DNA of 64,000 bases from an uncultured Prevotellaceae bacterium (GCA_900315565.1 OMZS01000013.1:1943-65942), one strand, 5' to 3'. Positions 8,497 to 16,329 are shown, counted from the stretch's first letter. Notes: a model not told the origin generated them from the letters alone. Translations and numbers: made by a program.

Positions 8497-8504
8497 TATT
8501 TTTG
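8497..8504 (+). promoter_or_regulatory. Predicted -7 box TATTTTTG for the lplA-gcv operon
   Basis: Matches TAnnTTTG exactly. The inferred transcript start near 8511 is 15 nt before ATG 8526 and downstream of the longer in-frame ATG at 8412. This supports 8526 as the lplA start. Confidence 0.6.
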
Positions 8505-8525
8505 CAGAATAAAACACACCGTCTG

Positions 8526-9509
8526 ATGGTTTACATTTCGCTGCCCGACGAAAAAGAGCGCCTGCTGGCGTTCTATCTGGCCATGGAGGAATATGTGGCC
8601 CGCCATGTTGACGAGGAGGACTGCTTCTTTATGTGGCAGACGCAGCCCTCGGTCATCTTCGGGCGCAACCAACTCATCGAGAACGAGGTGAACCAGGACT
8701 ATTGCCGGCAGCACGCCATTCGCATGTATCGGCGGAAAAGCGGAGGAGGATGCGTTTATTCGGACATGAGCAACGTGATGTTCTCATACGTTACCAAAGA
8801 AGAGAATGTGAATTTTGCCTTCAACCGCTACGTCAACATGGTGGCACTGGTGCTATGTAAGCTTGGTGTCGATGCCAAGGTGACAGGCCGCAACGACATT
8901 CTCATCGATGGCCGCAAAGTGTCGGGCTGTGCCTTTTATCACCTTCCGGAGCGTAGCATTGTGCATGGCACGTTGCTCTACGACACCAACATGCGCCACA
9001 TGGTGGGCAGCATCACCCCGAGCGACGAGAAACTGGTGAGCAAGGGCGTGCAGAGTGTGCGACAGCACATTGCGCTGCTGAAAGACTATGTGGATATTTC
9101 GCTCGACGAGCTCAAGCGTTTTGCCCGTCAGCAGTTGTGCGACCGCGAGCTGACCCTCTCGCCTGCCGATGTTGAGCAGATAGAGCAAATCATGCGCGAT
9201 GAGTATCTGAGCGACAGCTTCATCTACGGCAAGAATCCGCGTGCGTCGCTGACGCGCCGCTGCCGCATAGAAGGAGTGGGCGAGCTGGAATTGCGCATGG
9301 CACTGAAGAACAAGGGGAGGCAGAAAATCATTGGTGAGGTGAATCTGCTGGGCGACTTCTTTGTCGTGGGCGACCTGAGCGGACTGCTCGCCTGTCTGCA
9401 CGGTGTGGCATGGGAGCGCGAGGCCATAGCCAAAGCACTGCCCGTAAGAGTTGACAACGTGGTGCGCCACTTGCAGCGCGACGACCTGATAAAACTATTA
9501 ACACCTTAA
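8526..9509 (+). CDS. lplA: Lipoate--protein ligase A
   Basis: 327 residues from ATG 8526. It activates lipoate with ATP and attaches it to a Lys of lipoyl domains. The signature MYRRKSGGGCVYSDMSNVMF (RRxSGGGxVYxDxxN) and the later GRNDILIDGRKVSGCAFY (lipoate and AMP pocket) are intact; the C-terminal accessory domain follows (RRCRIEGVGELELRMALKNK). It is the first gene of an operon with gcvT, gcvH, gcvPA, gcvPB and lpd, only 6 bp before gcvT, so its main target is very probably GcvH. An in-frame ATG at 8412 precedes the predicted promoter and adds a poorly conserved 38-residue tail; I reject it. Confidence 0.9.
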   Translation: MVYISLPDEKERLLAFYLAMEEYVARHVDEEDCFFMWQTQPSVIFGRNQLIENEVNQDYCRQHAIRMYRRKSGGGCVYSDMSNVMFSYVTKEENVNFAFNRYVNMVALVLCKLGVDAKVTGRNDILIDGRKVSGCAFYHLPERSIVHGTLLYDTNMRHMVGSITPSDEKLVSKGVQSVRQHIALLKDYVDISLDELKRFARQQLCDRELTLSPADVEQIEQIMRDEYLSDSFIYGKNPRASLTRRCRIEGVGELELRMALKNKGRQKIIGEVNLLGDFFVVGDLSGLLACLHGVAWEREAIAKALPVRVDNVVRHLQRDDLIKLLTP

Positions 9510-9515
9510 ATATAT

Positions 9516-10622
9516 ATGGAAAACAAACGAACTTGTCTTTACGACAAACATGTGGCCCTGGGCGCGCTGATTTCGCCGTTCGGGGGCTTTGACATGCCCA
9601 TTCAGTATTCAACCATCATCGACGAGCACCAGGCTGTGCGCCAGGCTTGCGGTGTGTTCGACGTGAGCCACATGGGCGAGGTTACAGTGCGAGGCAACGA
9701 TGCTGAGCGTTATGTGAATCACATTTTTACCAATGATGTGACCAATGCCCCCGACGGGCAGATTTTCTACGGCATGATGTGCTATGAGAATGGCGGCACC
9801 GTAGATGACCTCCTGGTTTACAAGATGGGCGAGGCCGACTTCTTCCTTGTCATCAACGCCGCCAACATCGACAAAGACTGGGCTTGGATGCAACAACAGG
9901 CCGAAGGCTTTGACATCGACATGCAAAACCGCTCTGATTTCTACGCCCAGCTGGCTGTGCAAGGTCCCGAGGCAGAAGCCGTGGTTGAAGAGGTGCTGGG
10001 ACTGCCCTGCGCCGACCTGCAGTTCTACACGGGCAAGCGGCTCTCCGAACGTGCTGATGCACCAGACGCTGTTGAGACCATCATCAGCCGGACGGGCTAT
10101 ACGGGCGAAGACGGCTTTGAGATTTACGGCTCGGCCGACTTTATTCGCGAATTGTGGGACAAGCTGATGGCCAGCGGCCGTTGCAAACCCTGCGGACTCG
10201 GCTGCCGCGACACCCTTCGCTTCGAGGTGGGGCTACCGCTTTACGGCGACGAACTGAGCGACGAGATTTCGCCTGTCATGTCGGGGCTGAGCATGTTCTG
10301 CAAGTTCGACAAACCTGAGTTTATTGGCAAGGAGGCCCTGATGCGTCAGAAACAGGAAGGCGTAAGCCGGCGCGTCGTGGGCATAGAACTGTCGGGCAAG
10401 GCCATCCCCCGCCACGGCTATGCCGTGCTGAAGGACGGACGACAGGTGGGCGAGGTAACCACAGGCTATCACACCATCAGCACCGACAAGAGTGTGTGCA
10501 TGGCACTGGTAGATGTGGCCTATGCCAAGCTGGGCACCGAACTTGAGATACAGATACGCCGCAAGACCTTCCCGGGTGTGGTGGTGAAAAAACGATTCTA
10601 CGATAAACATTATAAAAAGTAA
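9516..10622 (+). CDS. gcvT: Glycine cleavage system aminomethyltransferase (T protein)
   Basis: 368 residues, full length. GcvT takes the aminomethyl group from lipoyl-GcvH and transfers the methylene to tetrahydrofolate, releasing ammonia. Visible landmarks are YDKHVALGALISPFGGFDMP and GVFDVSHMGEV at the N-terminus, SRTGYTGEDGFEIY in the middle, and LGCRDTLRFEVGLPLYGDEL (folate pocket with the catalytic Asp region), ending in the GcvT_C barrel. It is tightly packed with lplA (6 bp upstream) and gcvH (10 bp downstream), consistent with one transcript. Confidence 0.95.
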   Translation: MENKRTCLYDKHVALGALISPFGGFDMPIQYSTIIDEHQAVRQACGVFDVSHMGEVTVRGNDAERYVNHIFTNDVTNAPDGQIFYGMMCYENGGTVDDLLVYKMGEADFFLVINAANIDKDWAWMQQQAEGFDIDMQNRSDFYAQLAVQGPEAEAVVEEVLGLPCADLQFYTGKRLSERADAPDAVETIISRTGYTGEDGFEIYGSADFIRELWDKLMASGRCKPCGLGCRDTLRFEVGLPLYGDELSDEISPVMSGLSMFCKFDKPEFIGKEALMRQKQEGVSRRVVGIELSGKAIPRHGYAVLKDGRQVGEVTTGYHTISTDKSVCMALVDVAYAKLGTELEIQIRRKTFPGVVVKKRFYDKHYKK

Positions 10623-10632
10623 AAACATTATT

Positions 10633-11019
10633 ATGGCAAAAGTTATTGACGGACTCTATTACAGCGAGTCGCACGAGTTTGTTCGCATTGAAGGCGAATT
10701 TGGATTTATTGGTATCACCGACTATGCTCAGCATGCTTTGGGCAACATTGTTTATGTGGACATGCCCGAAGTGGATGACGAGGTGGTGGCCGGTGAGGAT
10801 TTTGGAGCCGTGGAGAGCGTGAAGGCCGCCAGCGACCTCATTTCGCCTGTCAGCGGCACCGTTGTTGAGGTGAACGAGGCGTTGGAGGATGAGCCCGAGC
10901 TGGTGAACAACGACGCTTTCGAAAACTGGATTATCAAAGTGCAACTCAGCGACACCGCTGAGCTCGATGCGCTGATGAATGCAGCCGACTACGCCGCATT
11001 CTGTGAGAAAGAAGGCTAA
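10633..11019 (+). CDS. gcvH: Glycine cleavage system H protein (lipoyl carrier)
   Basis: 128 residues, the normal GcvH size. The lipoylation site is the Lys in FGAVESVKAASDLISPVSG (about residue 63), on the hairpin of a lipoyl/biotinyl domain; YSESHEFVRIEGEFGFIGIT and DYAQHALGNIVYVDMP are family hallmarks. The lipoyl arm shuttles the aminomethyl group between the P, T and L proteins. The gene sits between gcvT and gcvPA and can be charged by LplA encoded at the head of the operon. Confidence 0.97.
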   Translation: MAKVIDGLYYSESHEFVRIEGEFGFIGITDYAQHALGNIVYVDMPEVDDEVVAGEDFGAVESVKAASDLISPVSGTVVEVNEALEDEPELVNNDAFENWIIKVQLSDTAELDALMNAADYAAFCEKEG

Positions 11020-11028
11020 AACCCAGCG

Positions 11029-12369
11029 ATGATGAACTACAAGTATTTTCCTCATACCGATGAGGAGATTCGCCAGATGCTCAGCGTGGCGGGTGTCGAT
11101 TCGCTCGACGCTCTCTACGCCGACATTCCCGAAAGTGTACGCTTCCGTGGCGACTACGACATTCCCGAGGCGCTCAGCGAACTGGAAATTCGCCAGCTCA
11201 TGCAGACCCTCGGCCAACTCAACGACCAGCTCACCTGCTTTGCCGGAGCTGGAATCTATGACCATTATTCGCCATCGGTGGTGCAGAATCTGGTACAGCG
11301 CTCAGAGTTTCTGACAAGCTACACGCCCTATCAGGCAGAGATATCGCAAGGCACGCTGCACTACATTTTCGAGTTTCAAAGCATGATGGCCGAACTCACG
11401 GGCATGGATGTCAGCAATGCCTCGATGTACGACGGGGCTACAGCCACCGCCGAGGCTGCTCTGATGGCTGTGGCAGCTGGTAAGAAAGCCAACAAGGTGC
11501 TGGTGAGCGAAACGGTTGACCCGAAAATACGCCGCGTGGTTGATACCTACGCACGCTATCAGGGTATAGAGATACTGACCATCCGCCAGAATGACGGCAT
11601 CACCGACCGCTCGCACATGCAGCAGCTCATAGGCGAGGGTGGGGTGGCCGGCGTAGTGGTGCAGATGCCCAACTACTTTGGCATTGTTGAGGACTACGAA
11701 GGCTTTGCCGACGACATCCATGCTGCCAAAGGTCTCTTCATCGTCAACAGCGTGGCAGCCGACCTGGCTGTGCTCAAAACTCCGAAAGAGTGGGGAGCCG
11801 ACATCGCAGTGGGCGACGGCCAGAGCCTTGGCATGCCCATGAGTTTCGGCGGTCCTGGTGTAGGCTACATGTGCTGTACCGAGAAACTCATCCGCAAAAT
11901 GCCGGGACGCATTGTCGGCATGACGCGCGACAACCGGGGCAACCGCGCCTTTGTGCTCACCCTGCAGGCACGCGAACAGCACATTCGCCGGCAAAAGGCC
12001 ACATCGAACATTTGTTCCAACCAAAGTCTCATGGCCCTCTATGCCACCATCTATCTCGCCCTCATGGGCCGTCAGGGTGTGAAAGAGGCTGCCGAACTCT
12101 CGTATGCCGGAGCCCACTACATGTGCGACCAGCTGGTGGCCTCGGGCAAATTCCGTCTGACTTACAATCAGCCGTTCTTCAATGAGTTCTGTGTCAGCAC
12201 CGACGCGTCGGTCGATGAACTCATCCGGCGCGCGGCAGAGTATGGCTTCCTGGCTGGTGTGAAAATCGACGATCACACACTGATGCTGGCGGTCACCGAG
12301 AAGCGCAGCAAGGAAGATATTGACGAACTGGTGGAAATCTTAACAAAGAAGGAAACAAGTCATGAATAA
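11029..12369 (+). CDS. gcvPA: Glycine dehydrogenase (decarboxylating) subunit 1
   Basis: 446 residues matching the N-terminal half of the P protein, here a separate subunit. YFPHTDEEIRQMLSVAG, AGIYDHYSPSVVQNLVQRSE and YTPYQAEISQGTLHYIFEFQ are typical. With GcvPB it forms the PLP enzyme that decarboxylates glycine and loads the aminomethyl group on GcvH. The stop overlaps the gcvPB start by 8 bp, so the pair is translationally coupled. Two ATGs (11029, 11032) are possible starts. Bacteroides-type genomes often encode a single fused GcvP of about 950 residues, so the split form is worth noting. Confidence 0.95.
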   Translation: MMNYKYFPHTDEEIRQMLSVAGVDSLDALYADIPESVRFRGDYDIPEALSELEIRQLMQTLGQLNDQLTCFAGAGIYDHYSPSVVQNLVQRSEFLTSYTPYQAEISQGTLHYIFEFQSMMAELTGMDVSNASMYDGATATAEAALMAVAAGKKANKVLVSETVDPKIRRVVDTYARYQGIEILTIRQNDGITDRSHMQQLIGEGGVAGVVVQMPNYFGIVEDYEGFADDIHAAKGLFIVNSVAADLAVLKTPKEWGADIAVGDGQSLGMPMSFGGPGVGYMCCTEKLIRKMPGRIVGMTRDNRGNRAFVLTLQAREQHIRRQKATSNICSNQSLMALYATIYLALMGRQGVKEAAELSYAGAHYMCDQLVASGKFRLTYNQPFFNEFCVSTDASVDELIRRAAEYGFLAGVKIDDHTLMLAVTEKRSKEDIDELVEILTKKETSHE

Positions 12370-13849
12370 CAGACTCTATGGATCATTGATTTTCGAGTTG
12401 TCACACCCAGGAAGACGCGGTTACTCGCTGCCCCGCAACTCGTTCGAAGGCTATTCCACCCATCAGCTGCCCGCATCGTTGCGACGTGCCGACGACGCAC
12501 AACTGCCCGAGTGCGACGAACTCACTGTGGTGCGCCATTACACCAACCACAGCGCCAACAACTTCGGTGTGAACAACGGTTTCTATCCCCTAGGCAGCTG
12601 CACCATGAAGTACAACCCCGTCATCGACGAGGAGATAGCTGCCATGCAGGAGTTCAGCGCACTGCATCCCATGCAGCCCGCCGAAACCTGCCAGGGTGCG
12701 CTCGAGGTGTATTACTCCATGCAGACGCTGTTGGCCGAGCTTACCGGCCTGAGCGAGTTTACGCTCAACCCCTGCGCCGGTGCTCACGGAGAACTCACGG
12801 GCCTGATGGTCATCCGTGCATACCACAACAGCCGCGGCGACAACGCGCGCACCAAAGTCATCATTCCCGATTCGGCCCACGGCACCAACCCTGCTTCGGC
12901 AGCGGTTTGCGGACTCGAGGTGCTCGAGGTGAAAAGCACGGCCGACGGCTTGGTAGATTTGGCCGACCTCAAGCGCATTGTCGAAGCCGAAGGCACGCAG
13001 GTGGCTGGCATGATGATGACCAACCCCAACACGCTCGGACTCTTTGAGAAAGACATTCCTGCCATTGCCCAGCTGATTCACGGCTGTGGCGGTCTGATGT
13101 ACTACGACGGTGCCAACCTCAATCCCATGCTGGGCGCGTGTCGTCCCGGCGACATGGGCTTCGACGTGATGCACATCAATCTGCACAAGACCTTTGCCAC
13201 GCCTCATGGCGGTGGCGGTCCCGGTTCGGGACCCGTTGGTGTGCGACAGGGCTTGGAACCGTTCTTGCCCACACCGCGTGTGGTGGCCGATGTCAACAAC
13301 ACCATGCTTCATGTCGAGACGGGCGAGTACGAGCAGGCGCTGGGTAGCATCGGACAGTTCTTCGGCAACTTTGCCGTGGTGCTGCGTGCTTACACCTATA
13401 TCCTTTCGCTCGGACGTGAAAACATCAAGCTGGTGGGGCCGCTGGCCACGCTCAATGCCAACTACATTAAGGAACAGCTCAAGGACGACTATAAGCTGCC
13501 CATCGGCTCTCTGTGCAAGCATGAGTTTGTTTTCGACGGACTGGCCGACAAATCCACTGGTGTCACCACCATGGACGTGGCCAAGCGCCTGTTGGACTAC
13601 GGCTATCATGCGCCGACCATCTATTTCCCGCTGCTGTTCCACGAGAGCCTCATGATTGAGCCAACCGAAAACGAGAGCAAGGAAACCATCGACGGCTTCA
13701 TCAGCGTGATGCGCACCATCGCCCGCGAAGCCCGCGAGACGCCCGATGTGGTGAAGCAGGCTCCTCACAACACCCCCATCGGACGCGTTGACGATGTGCT
13801 GGCTGCACGCCATCCGGTAGTAACCTTTAAGCAGATGAACAATGAATAA
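12362..13849 (+). CDS. gcvPB: Glycine dehydrogenase (decarboxylating) subunit 2
   Basis: 495 residues, the PLP-binding C-terminal half of the P protein. GFYPLGSCTMKYNPVIDEE, CAGAHGELTGLMVIRAYH and the PLP-lysine segment MHINLHKTFATPHGGGGPGS are intact; the glycine-rich loop after the Lys is the family fingerprint. It overlaps gcvPA and lpd by 8 bp on each side. Confidence 0.96.
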   Translation: MNNRLYGSLIFELSHPGRRGYSLPRNSFEGYSTHQLPASLRRADDAQLPECDELTVVRHYTNHSANNFGVNNGFYPLGSCTMKYNPVIDEEIAAMQEFSALHPMQPAETCQGALEVYYSMQTLLAELTGLSEFTLNPCAGAHGELTGLMVIRAYHNSRGDNARTKVIIPDSAHGTNPASAAVCGLEVLEVKSTADGLVDLADLKRIVEAEGTQVAGMMMTNPNTLGLFEKDIPAIAQLIHGCGGLMYYDGANLNPMLGACRPGDMGFDVMHINLHKTFATPHGGGGPGSGPVGVRQGLEPFLPTPRVVADVNNTMLHVETGEYEQALGSIGQFFGNFAVVLRAYTYILSLGRENIKLVGPLATLNANYIKEQLKDDYKLPIGSLCKHEFVFDGLADKSTGVTTMDVAKRLLDYGYHAPTIYFPLLFHESLMIEPTENESKETIDGFISVMRTIAREARETPDVVKQAPHNTPIGRVDDVLAARHPVVTFKQMNNE

Positions 13850-15260
13850 TACTGACCTGATAATCATCGGCGCGGGGCCTGGAGGCTACCGCGCCGCTGC
13901 GTTTGCAGCTGCCAATGGCCTGAAGGTGGTGGTGTTCGAGGCGGCTCAGGTGGGCGGCACTTGTCTGAACGAGGGGTGCATTCCTACCAAGTCGTTCGCT
14001 CGCAATGCCGAGATTGTGCAGACGCTGAAAGAGGCGGCCACGTTTGGCCTCGACAATCTGGAGTACGACTTTCATTTCGACCGTGTGGTGGAACGCAAAA
14101 ACCAGGTGCTCACCGCCCTGCGTAGTGGTATCGAGACGCTCCTTTCGCATCCTAACATCACGCTGGTGCGACAAAAGGCAGCATTTCAAGATGCCCACAC
14201 GGTGGTGACCGAGGCCGGCGACGAATACTGTGCTCCTTTCATCATCGTTGCCACTGGTTCGGAGCCCAAACAGCTGCGGCTGGAAGCTTACGACGATGGT
14301 GCCGCCTGCGATTCGGAGTATCTGCTGCGCATGGAGTCGTTGCCCGCCCGCTTGTGCATTGTAGGTGCTGGAGTCATCGGCATGGAGTTCGCCAGCATTT
14401 TCAACTCGTTTGGCGTAGAGGTCACCGTGGTGGAATTTCTCAAGGAATGCCTGCCCACCCTCGACAGCGACATAGCCAAGCGGCTGCGCAAGACACTCGA
14501 AAAGCGTGGCGTAAAGTTTGTGATGCAGGCTGGCGTAAAAGCCATTACGTTTAAAGAGGAGAGTGGAGAGAGTAGAGAGGAAAGTTCAAAGCTCAAAGTT
14601 CAAAGTTCAAAGAACGTTTGTTACACGCGCAAGGGTAAGGACGAGAACATCGAAGCCGACCTGGTTCTCATGGCCGTAGGGCGCAAGCCGCGCGTGAGTG
14701 CCGACTTCGCAAAGGCCGGATTCCAGTACGACGAGCGCTCGGGCATTCTTGTTGACGAGCATATGCAGTCCACCGTTTCTCATATTTATGCCATCGGCGA
14801 CGTGAATGGCCGCCAGATGCTCGCCCATGCTGCCGAGATGCAGGGCTTGCATGCCGTAGGGCAGATTTTGGCCCAGCTGCGTCCCGAGTCTGAGGGTGCC
14901 AACGTCGCCCCGCGTCTCGACGTGATGCCCGCTGCCATCTTCACGCTGCCCGAAGCCGCCTGTGTTGGCCTGTCAGAGGACCAGTGCAAGGAGCAGTGCA
15001 TCAGCTACACCTGCCACAAGAGTTTCTTTCGTGCCAACGGTAAGGCCCTGGCCATGAACGAGAGCGAAGGAATGCTTAAATTGCTTGCTGATGCCGACGA
15101 CTGCATCATTGGCTGCCACGTCTTTGGTGCTCACGCCGCCGACCTGGTACAAGAAGCCAGCGTACTCATCTGCCAGCGCACTACTGTAAGCCAACTGCGC
15201 AACATGGTGCATATCCATCCCACACTCAGCGAAGTGCTGCTCGCAGCGGCAGAAAACTAA
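13842..15260 (+). CDS. lpdA: Dihydrolipoyl dehydrogenase (L protein) with an internal heptad-repeat insertion
   Basis: 472 residues; a flavoprotein that reoxidises dihydrolipoyl-GcvH with NAD. Present are the FAD motif IIGAGPGGYRAA, the redox disulfide GGTCLNEGCIPTKSF, the second dinucleotide fold LCIVGAGVIGMEFASIFNSF, HIYAIGDVNG and the C-terminal HIHPTLSEVL catalytic His. After VKAITFKEE (about residue 240) there is an extra low-complexity segment rich in Ser, Glu and Lys, encoded by a 7-bp repeat array (14556-14611). It falls in a variable loop of the NAD domain before the DLVLMAVGRKP strand, so the fold could tolerate it. It is the last gene of the operon, followed by a repeat element with a T-tract hairpin. 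Confidence 0.95.
   Translation: MNNTDLIIIGAGPGGYRAAAFAAANGLKVVVFEAAQVGGTCLNEGCIPTKSFARNAEIVQTLKEAATFGLDNLEYDFHFDRVVERKNQVLTALRSGIETLLSHPNITLVRQKAAFQDAHTVVTEAGDEYCAPFIIVATGSEPKQLRLEAYDDGAACDSEYLLRMESLPARLCIVGAGVIGMEFASIFNSFGVEVTVVEFLKECLPTLDSDIAKRLRKTLEKRGVKFVMQAGVKAITFKEESGESREESSKLKVQSSKNVCYTRKGKDENIEADLVLMAVGRKPRVSADFAKAGFQYDERSGILVDEHMQSTVSHIYAIGDVNGRQMLAHAAEMQGLHAVGQILAQLRPESEGANVAPRLDVMPAAIFTLPEAACVGLSEDQCKEQCISYTCHKSFFRANGKALAMNESEGMLKLLADADDCIIGCHVFGAHAADLVQEASVLICQRTTVSQLRNMVHIHPTLSEVLLAAAEN
14556..14611. repeat. Heptad repeat array inside lpdA
   Basis: Eight 7-bp units in register: GAGGAGA, GTGGAGA, GAGTAGA, GAGGAAA, GTTCAAA, GCTCAAA, GTTCAAA, GTTCAAA, with a partial GAACG after. 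Because 7 is not a multiple of 3, gain or loss of one or two units would shift the lpdA frame; three would keep it. Confidence 0.8.
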
Positions 15261-15360
15261 CCTATCGGACGCTTCGTCAGTTTTGTGCACATATTGTGCA
15301 CAGTTTTGCACACGGAACTCTTCCGGCTTGTTGTCACACAGACAGTATCTCACACAGACG

Positions 15361-15508
15361 TATCTCCCGACGTTATCTTTCCCACGTCGTGAGTTACATA
15401 ATTATCTCCCGACGTTGCGAAATTATTTCACGGCATCACATAATTATCTCCCGACGCTACGCAACAATTCTCTAGAGAATTTCATCGCATCGTCGGGAGT
15501 TGTTTTTT
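15361..15508. repeat. 21-bp tandem repeat element with central palindrome (copy A)
   Basis: Five direct units of exactly 21 bp start at 15361, 15382, 15403, 15424 and 15445; most begin TATCTCCCGACG or TATTTCACGGC (the second is degenerate). They are followed without a gap by the perfect 16-bp palindrome AATTCTCTAGAGAATT (15466-15481), then one inverted unit (15482-15502, reverse complement beginning CAACTCCCGACG), then six Ts. The last direct unit and the inverted unit can pair (CTCCCGACG with CGTCGGGAG). It lies 100 bp after lpdA and may end that transcript. Copy B at 54335 has the same plan. Confidence 0.8.
15448..15508 (+). terminator. Putative terminator of the gcv operon (part of repeat copy A)
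   Basis: Stem CTCCCGACG (15448-15456) with CGTCGGGAG (15491-15499), an inner AATTCTCTAGAGAATT hairpin, then TTGTTTTTT. Function is inferred from position after lpdA and the T-tract. Confidence 0.5.
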
Positions 15509-15528
15509 CCTTTCTGAACATCCTTTTT

Positions 15529-15662
15529 GCAATGCCGTGTCAGTGTTCATCCCCATGCTCCTTGGGAGCATCAGTCTCATCTGTTGAATCAGTTCCATCA
15601 GTGTCTCACACGATTTCACATGCTTTTTGTATCTCACACAGATAAATCTTTTTGTTTCAGAC
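15529..15662. repeat. 134-bp direct repeat, copy 1
   Basis: Starts GCAATGCCGTGTCAGTG and ends TTTTTGTTTCAGAC. It is nearly identical to 15802-15936, with only a few substitutions and one small indel. It contains short TCTCACACAGAT motifs that also occur at 15336-15360. Not convincingly coding. Confidence 0.85.
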
Positions 15663-15677
15663 TCCGTTGCCTCGGTT

Positions 15678-15773
15678 GTTCGGCGGATTTGCAATCCGCC
15701 GCATAAAGAGTATTAGGATTTGTAATCCGAAAAGAGAAAGTACAATATGCGGCGGATTGCAAATCCGCCGAAC
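15678..15773. repeat. 27-bp inverted repeat with self-palindromic arms
   Basis: Arms 15678-15704 and 15747-15773 are exact reverse complements. Each arm also contains its own palindrome CGGCGGATT-TGC-AATCCGCCG, and the 42-bp middle has a third weaker one (GGATT-TGT-AATCC). This resembles a REP/BIME-type element and lies exactly between the two 134-bp direct repeats. Confidence 0.85.
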
Positions 15774-15801
15774 ATGCGGGCGAACAGAGCACTGTTACTC
15801 T

Positions 15802-15936
15802 GCAATGCCGTGTCAGTGTTCATCCCCATGCTCCTTGCGAGCATCAGTCTCATCTGTTGAATCAGTTCCATCAGTGTCTCACACGGATTTCACATGCTTT
15901 TTGTTTCTCACACAGATAAAACTTTTTGTTTCAGAC
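15802..15936. repeat. 134-bp direct repeat, copy 2
   Basis: Second copy of the 15529-15662 sequence, same orientation. Together with the inverted repeat it fills most of the 1.18-kb spacer 15261-16440. The remainder up to 16090 holds no recognisable gene. Confidence 0.85.
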
Positions 15937-16090
15937 ACTGATAGTACTGATTTGACTGGTGTTACTGTTTTCTTTCAGAAATGCGGATGAACACTGTTTC
16001 TCTATCGTGCCATCCATCAGGGACAAAATGAAGATAAAAATATTTGCAGGTGGCTGCTGCAAAACAACGAGAAAGAAAAGTGGTGAAAAA

Positions 16091-16122
16091 TTTGGAAGGT
16101 AACGAATAAAGTGTTATCTTTG
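16091..16122 (+). promoter_or_regulatory. Strong predicted promoter for the structured RNA
   Basis: TTTG at 16091-16094, 20-nt spacer, TATCTTTG at 16115-16122: an exact match to both Bacteroidetes promoter elements. The expected transcript start is about 16129, just before the GGGTCGTA stem. Confidence 0.75.
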
Positions 16123-16128
16123 CAAAAG

Positions 16129-16325
16129 AAAAAGGGTCGTATCGGTTAGATCGGGATACTCATCAAATAATCAGAAAAACCGGGATGGCTTCTCTTGCCA
16201 ATGGCGGGCCACGTCTTCCGCAAGGAGGATAGCAGTAATGCCGGTGGATTACAACGACGGAGAGCGCTCAACTCATATTCTACTCGGAGTTTTCATCACA
16301 ATCACGGTACGACCCAATTTCTTTT
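16129..16325 (+). ncRNA. Structured RNA candidate (6S-like small RNA or ribE leader)
   Basis: About 190 nt with its own strong promoter. A closing stem pairs GGGTCGTATCG (16134-16144) with the complementary CGGTACGACCC (16305-16315), 11 bp with one wobble, followed by AATTTCTTTT, which suits a terminator. Inside are a 6-bp hairpin with a GCAA tetraloop (TCTTCC 16214-16219, GGAGGA 16224-16229), GTAAT/ATTAC (16235-16252) and TGGC/GCCA pairs. The long rod with one closing stem, the size and the independent promoter suit a 6S RNA of the Bacteroidales type; identity is not proven. It lacks the conserved FMN (RFN) riboswitch core although ribE follows, so a leader role is less likely. Confidence 0.5.
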
Positions 16326-16329
16326 AATT

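Noticed and set aside
8155-8525. Glycine riboswitch before the lplA-gcv operon
   Set aside because: No tandem glycine aptamer core is visible; only a promoter is supported.
8412-8525. 38-residue N-terminal extension of LplA from ATG 8412
   Set aside because: The predicted promoter lies inside it and the sequence is not LplA-like.
12590-13867. Long open frame antisense to gcvPB
   Set aside because: GC-rich codon bias of gcvPB removes stops from the opposite strand; no domain or start signal. Similar antisense frames at 27381-28658, 32920-34476 and 37980-39305 were rejected for the same reason.
15361-15465. CRISPR array at the 21-bp repeats
   Set aside because: Units are contiguous without spacers and diverge from each other; no cas genes.
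15283-15645. Open frame with NYLPTLR-like 7-residue repeats
   Set aside because: The repeats arise from the 21-bp DNA units (21 bp = 7 codons); no start signal or homology, and copy B is not open in an equivalent way.
16200-16245. SRP 4.5S RNA, because of GGGCCA, a GNRA loop and AGCAG in order
   Set aside because: The apical stem is 6 bp instead of 4, the loop differs from GGAA, and the whole structure is much longer than a small SRP RNA.
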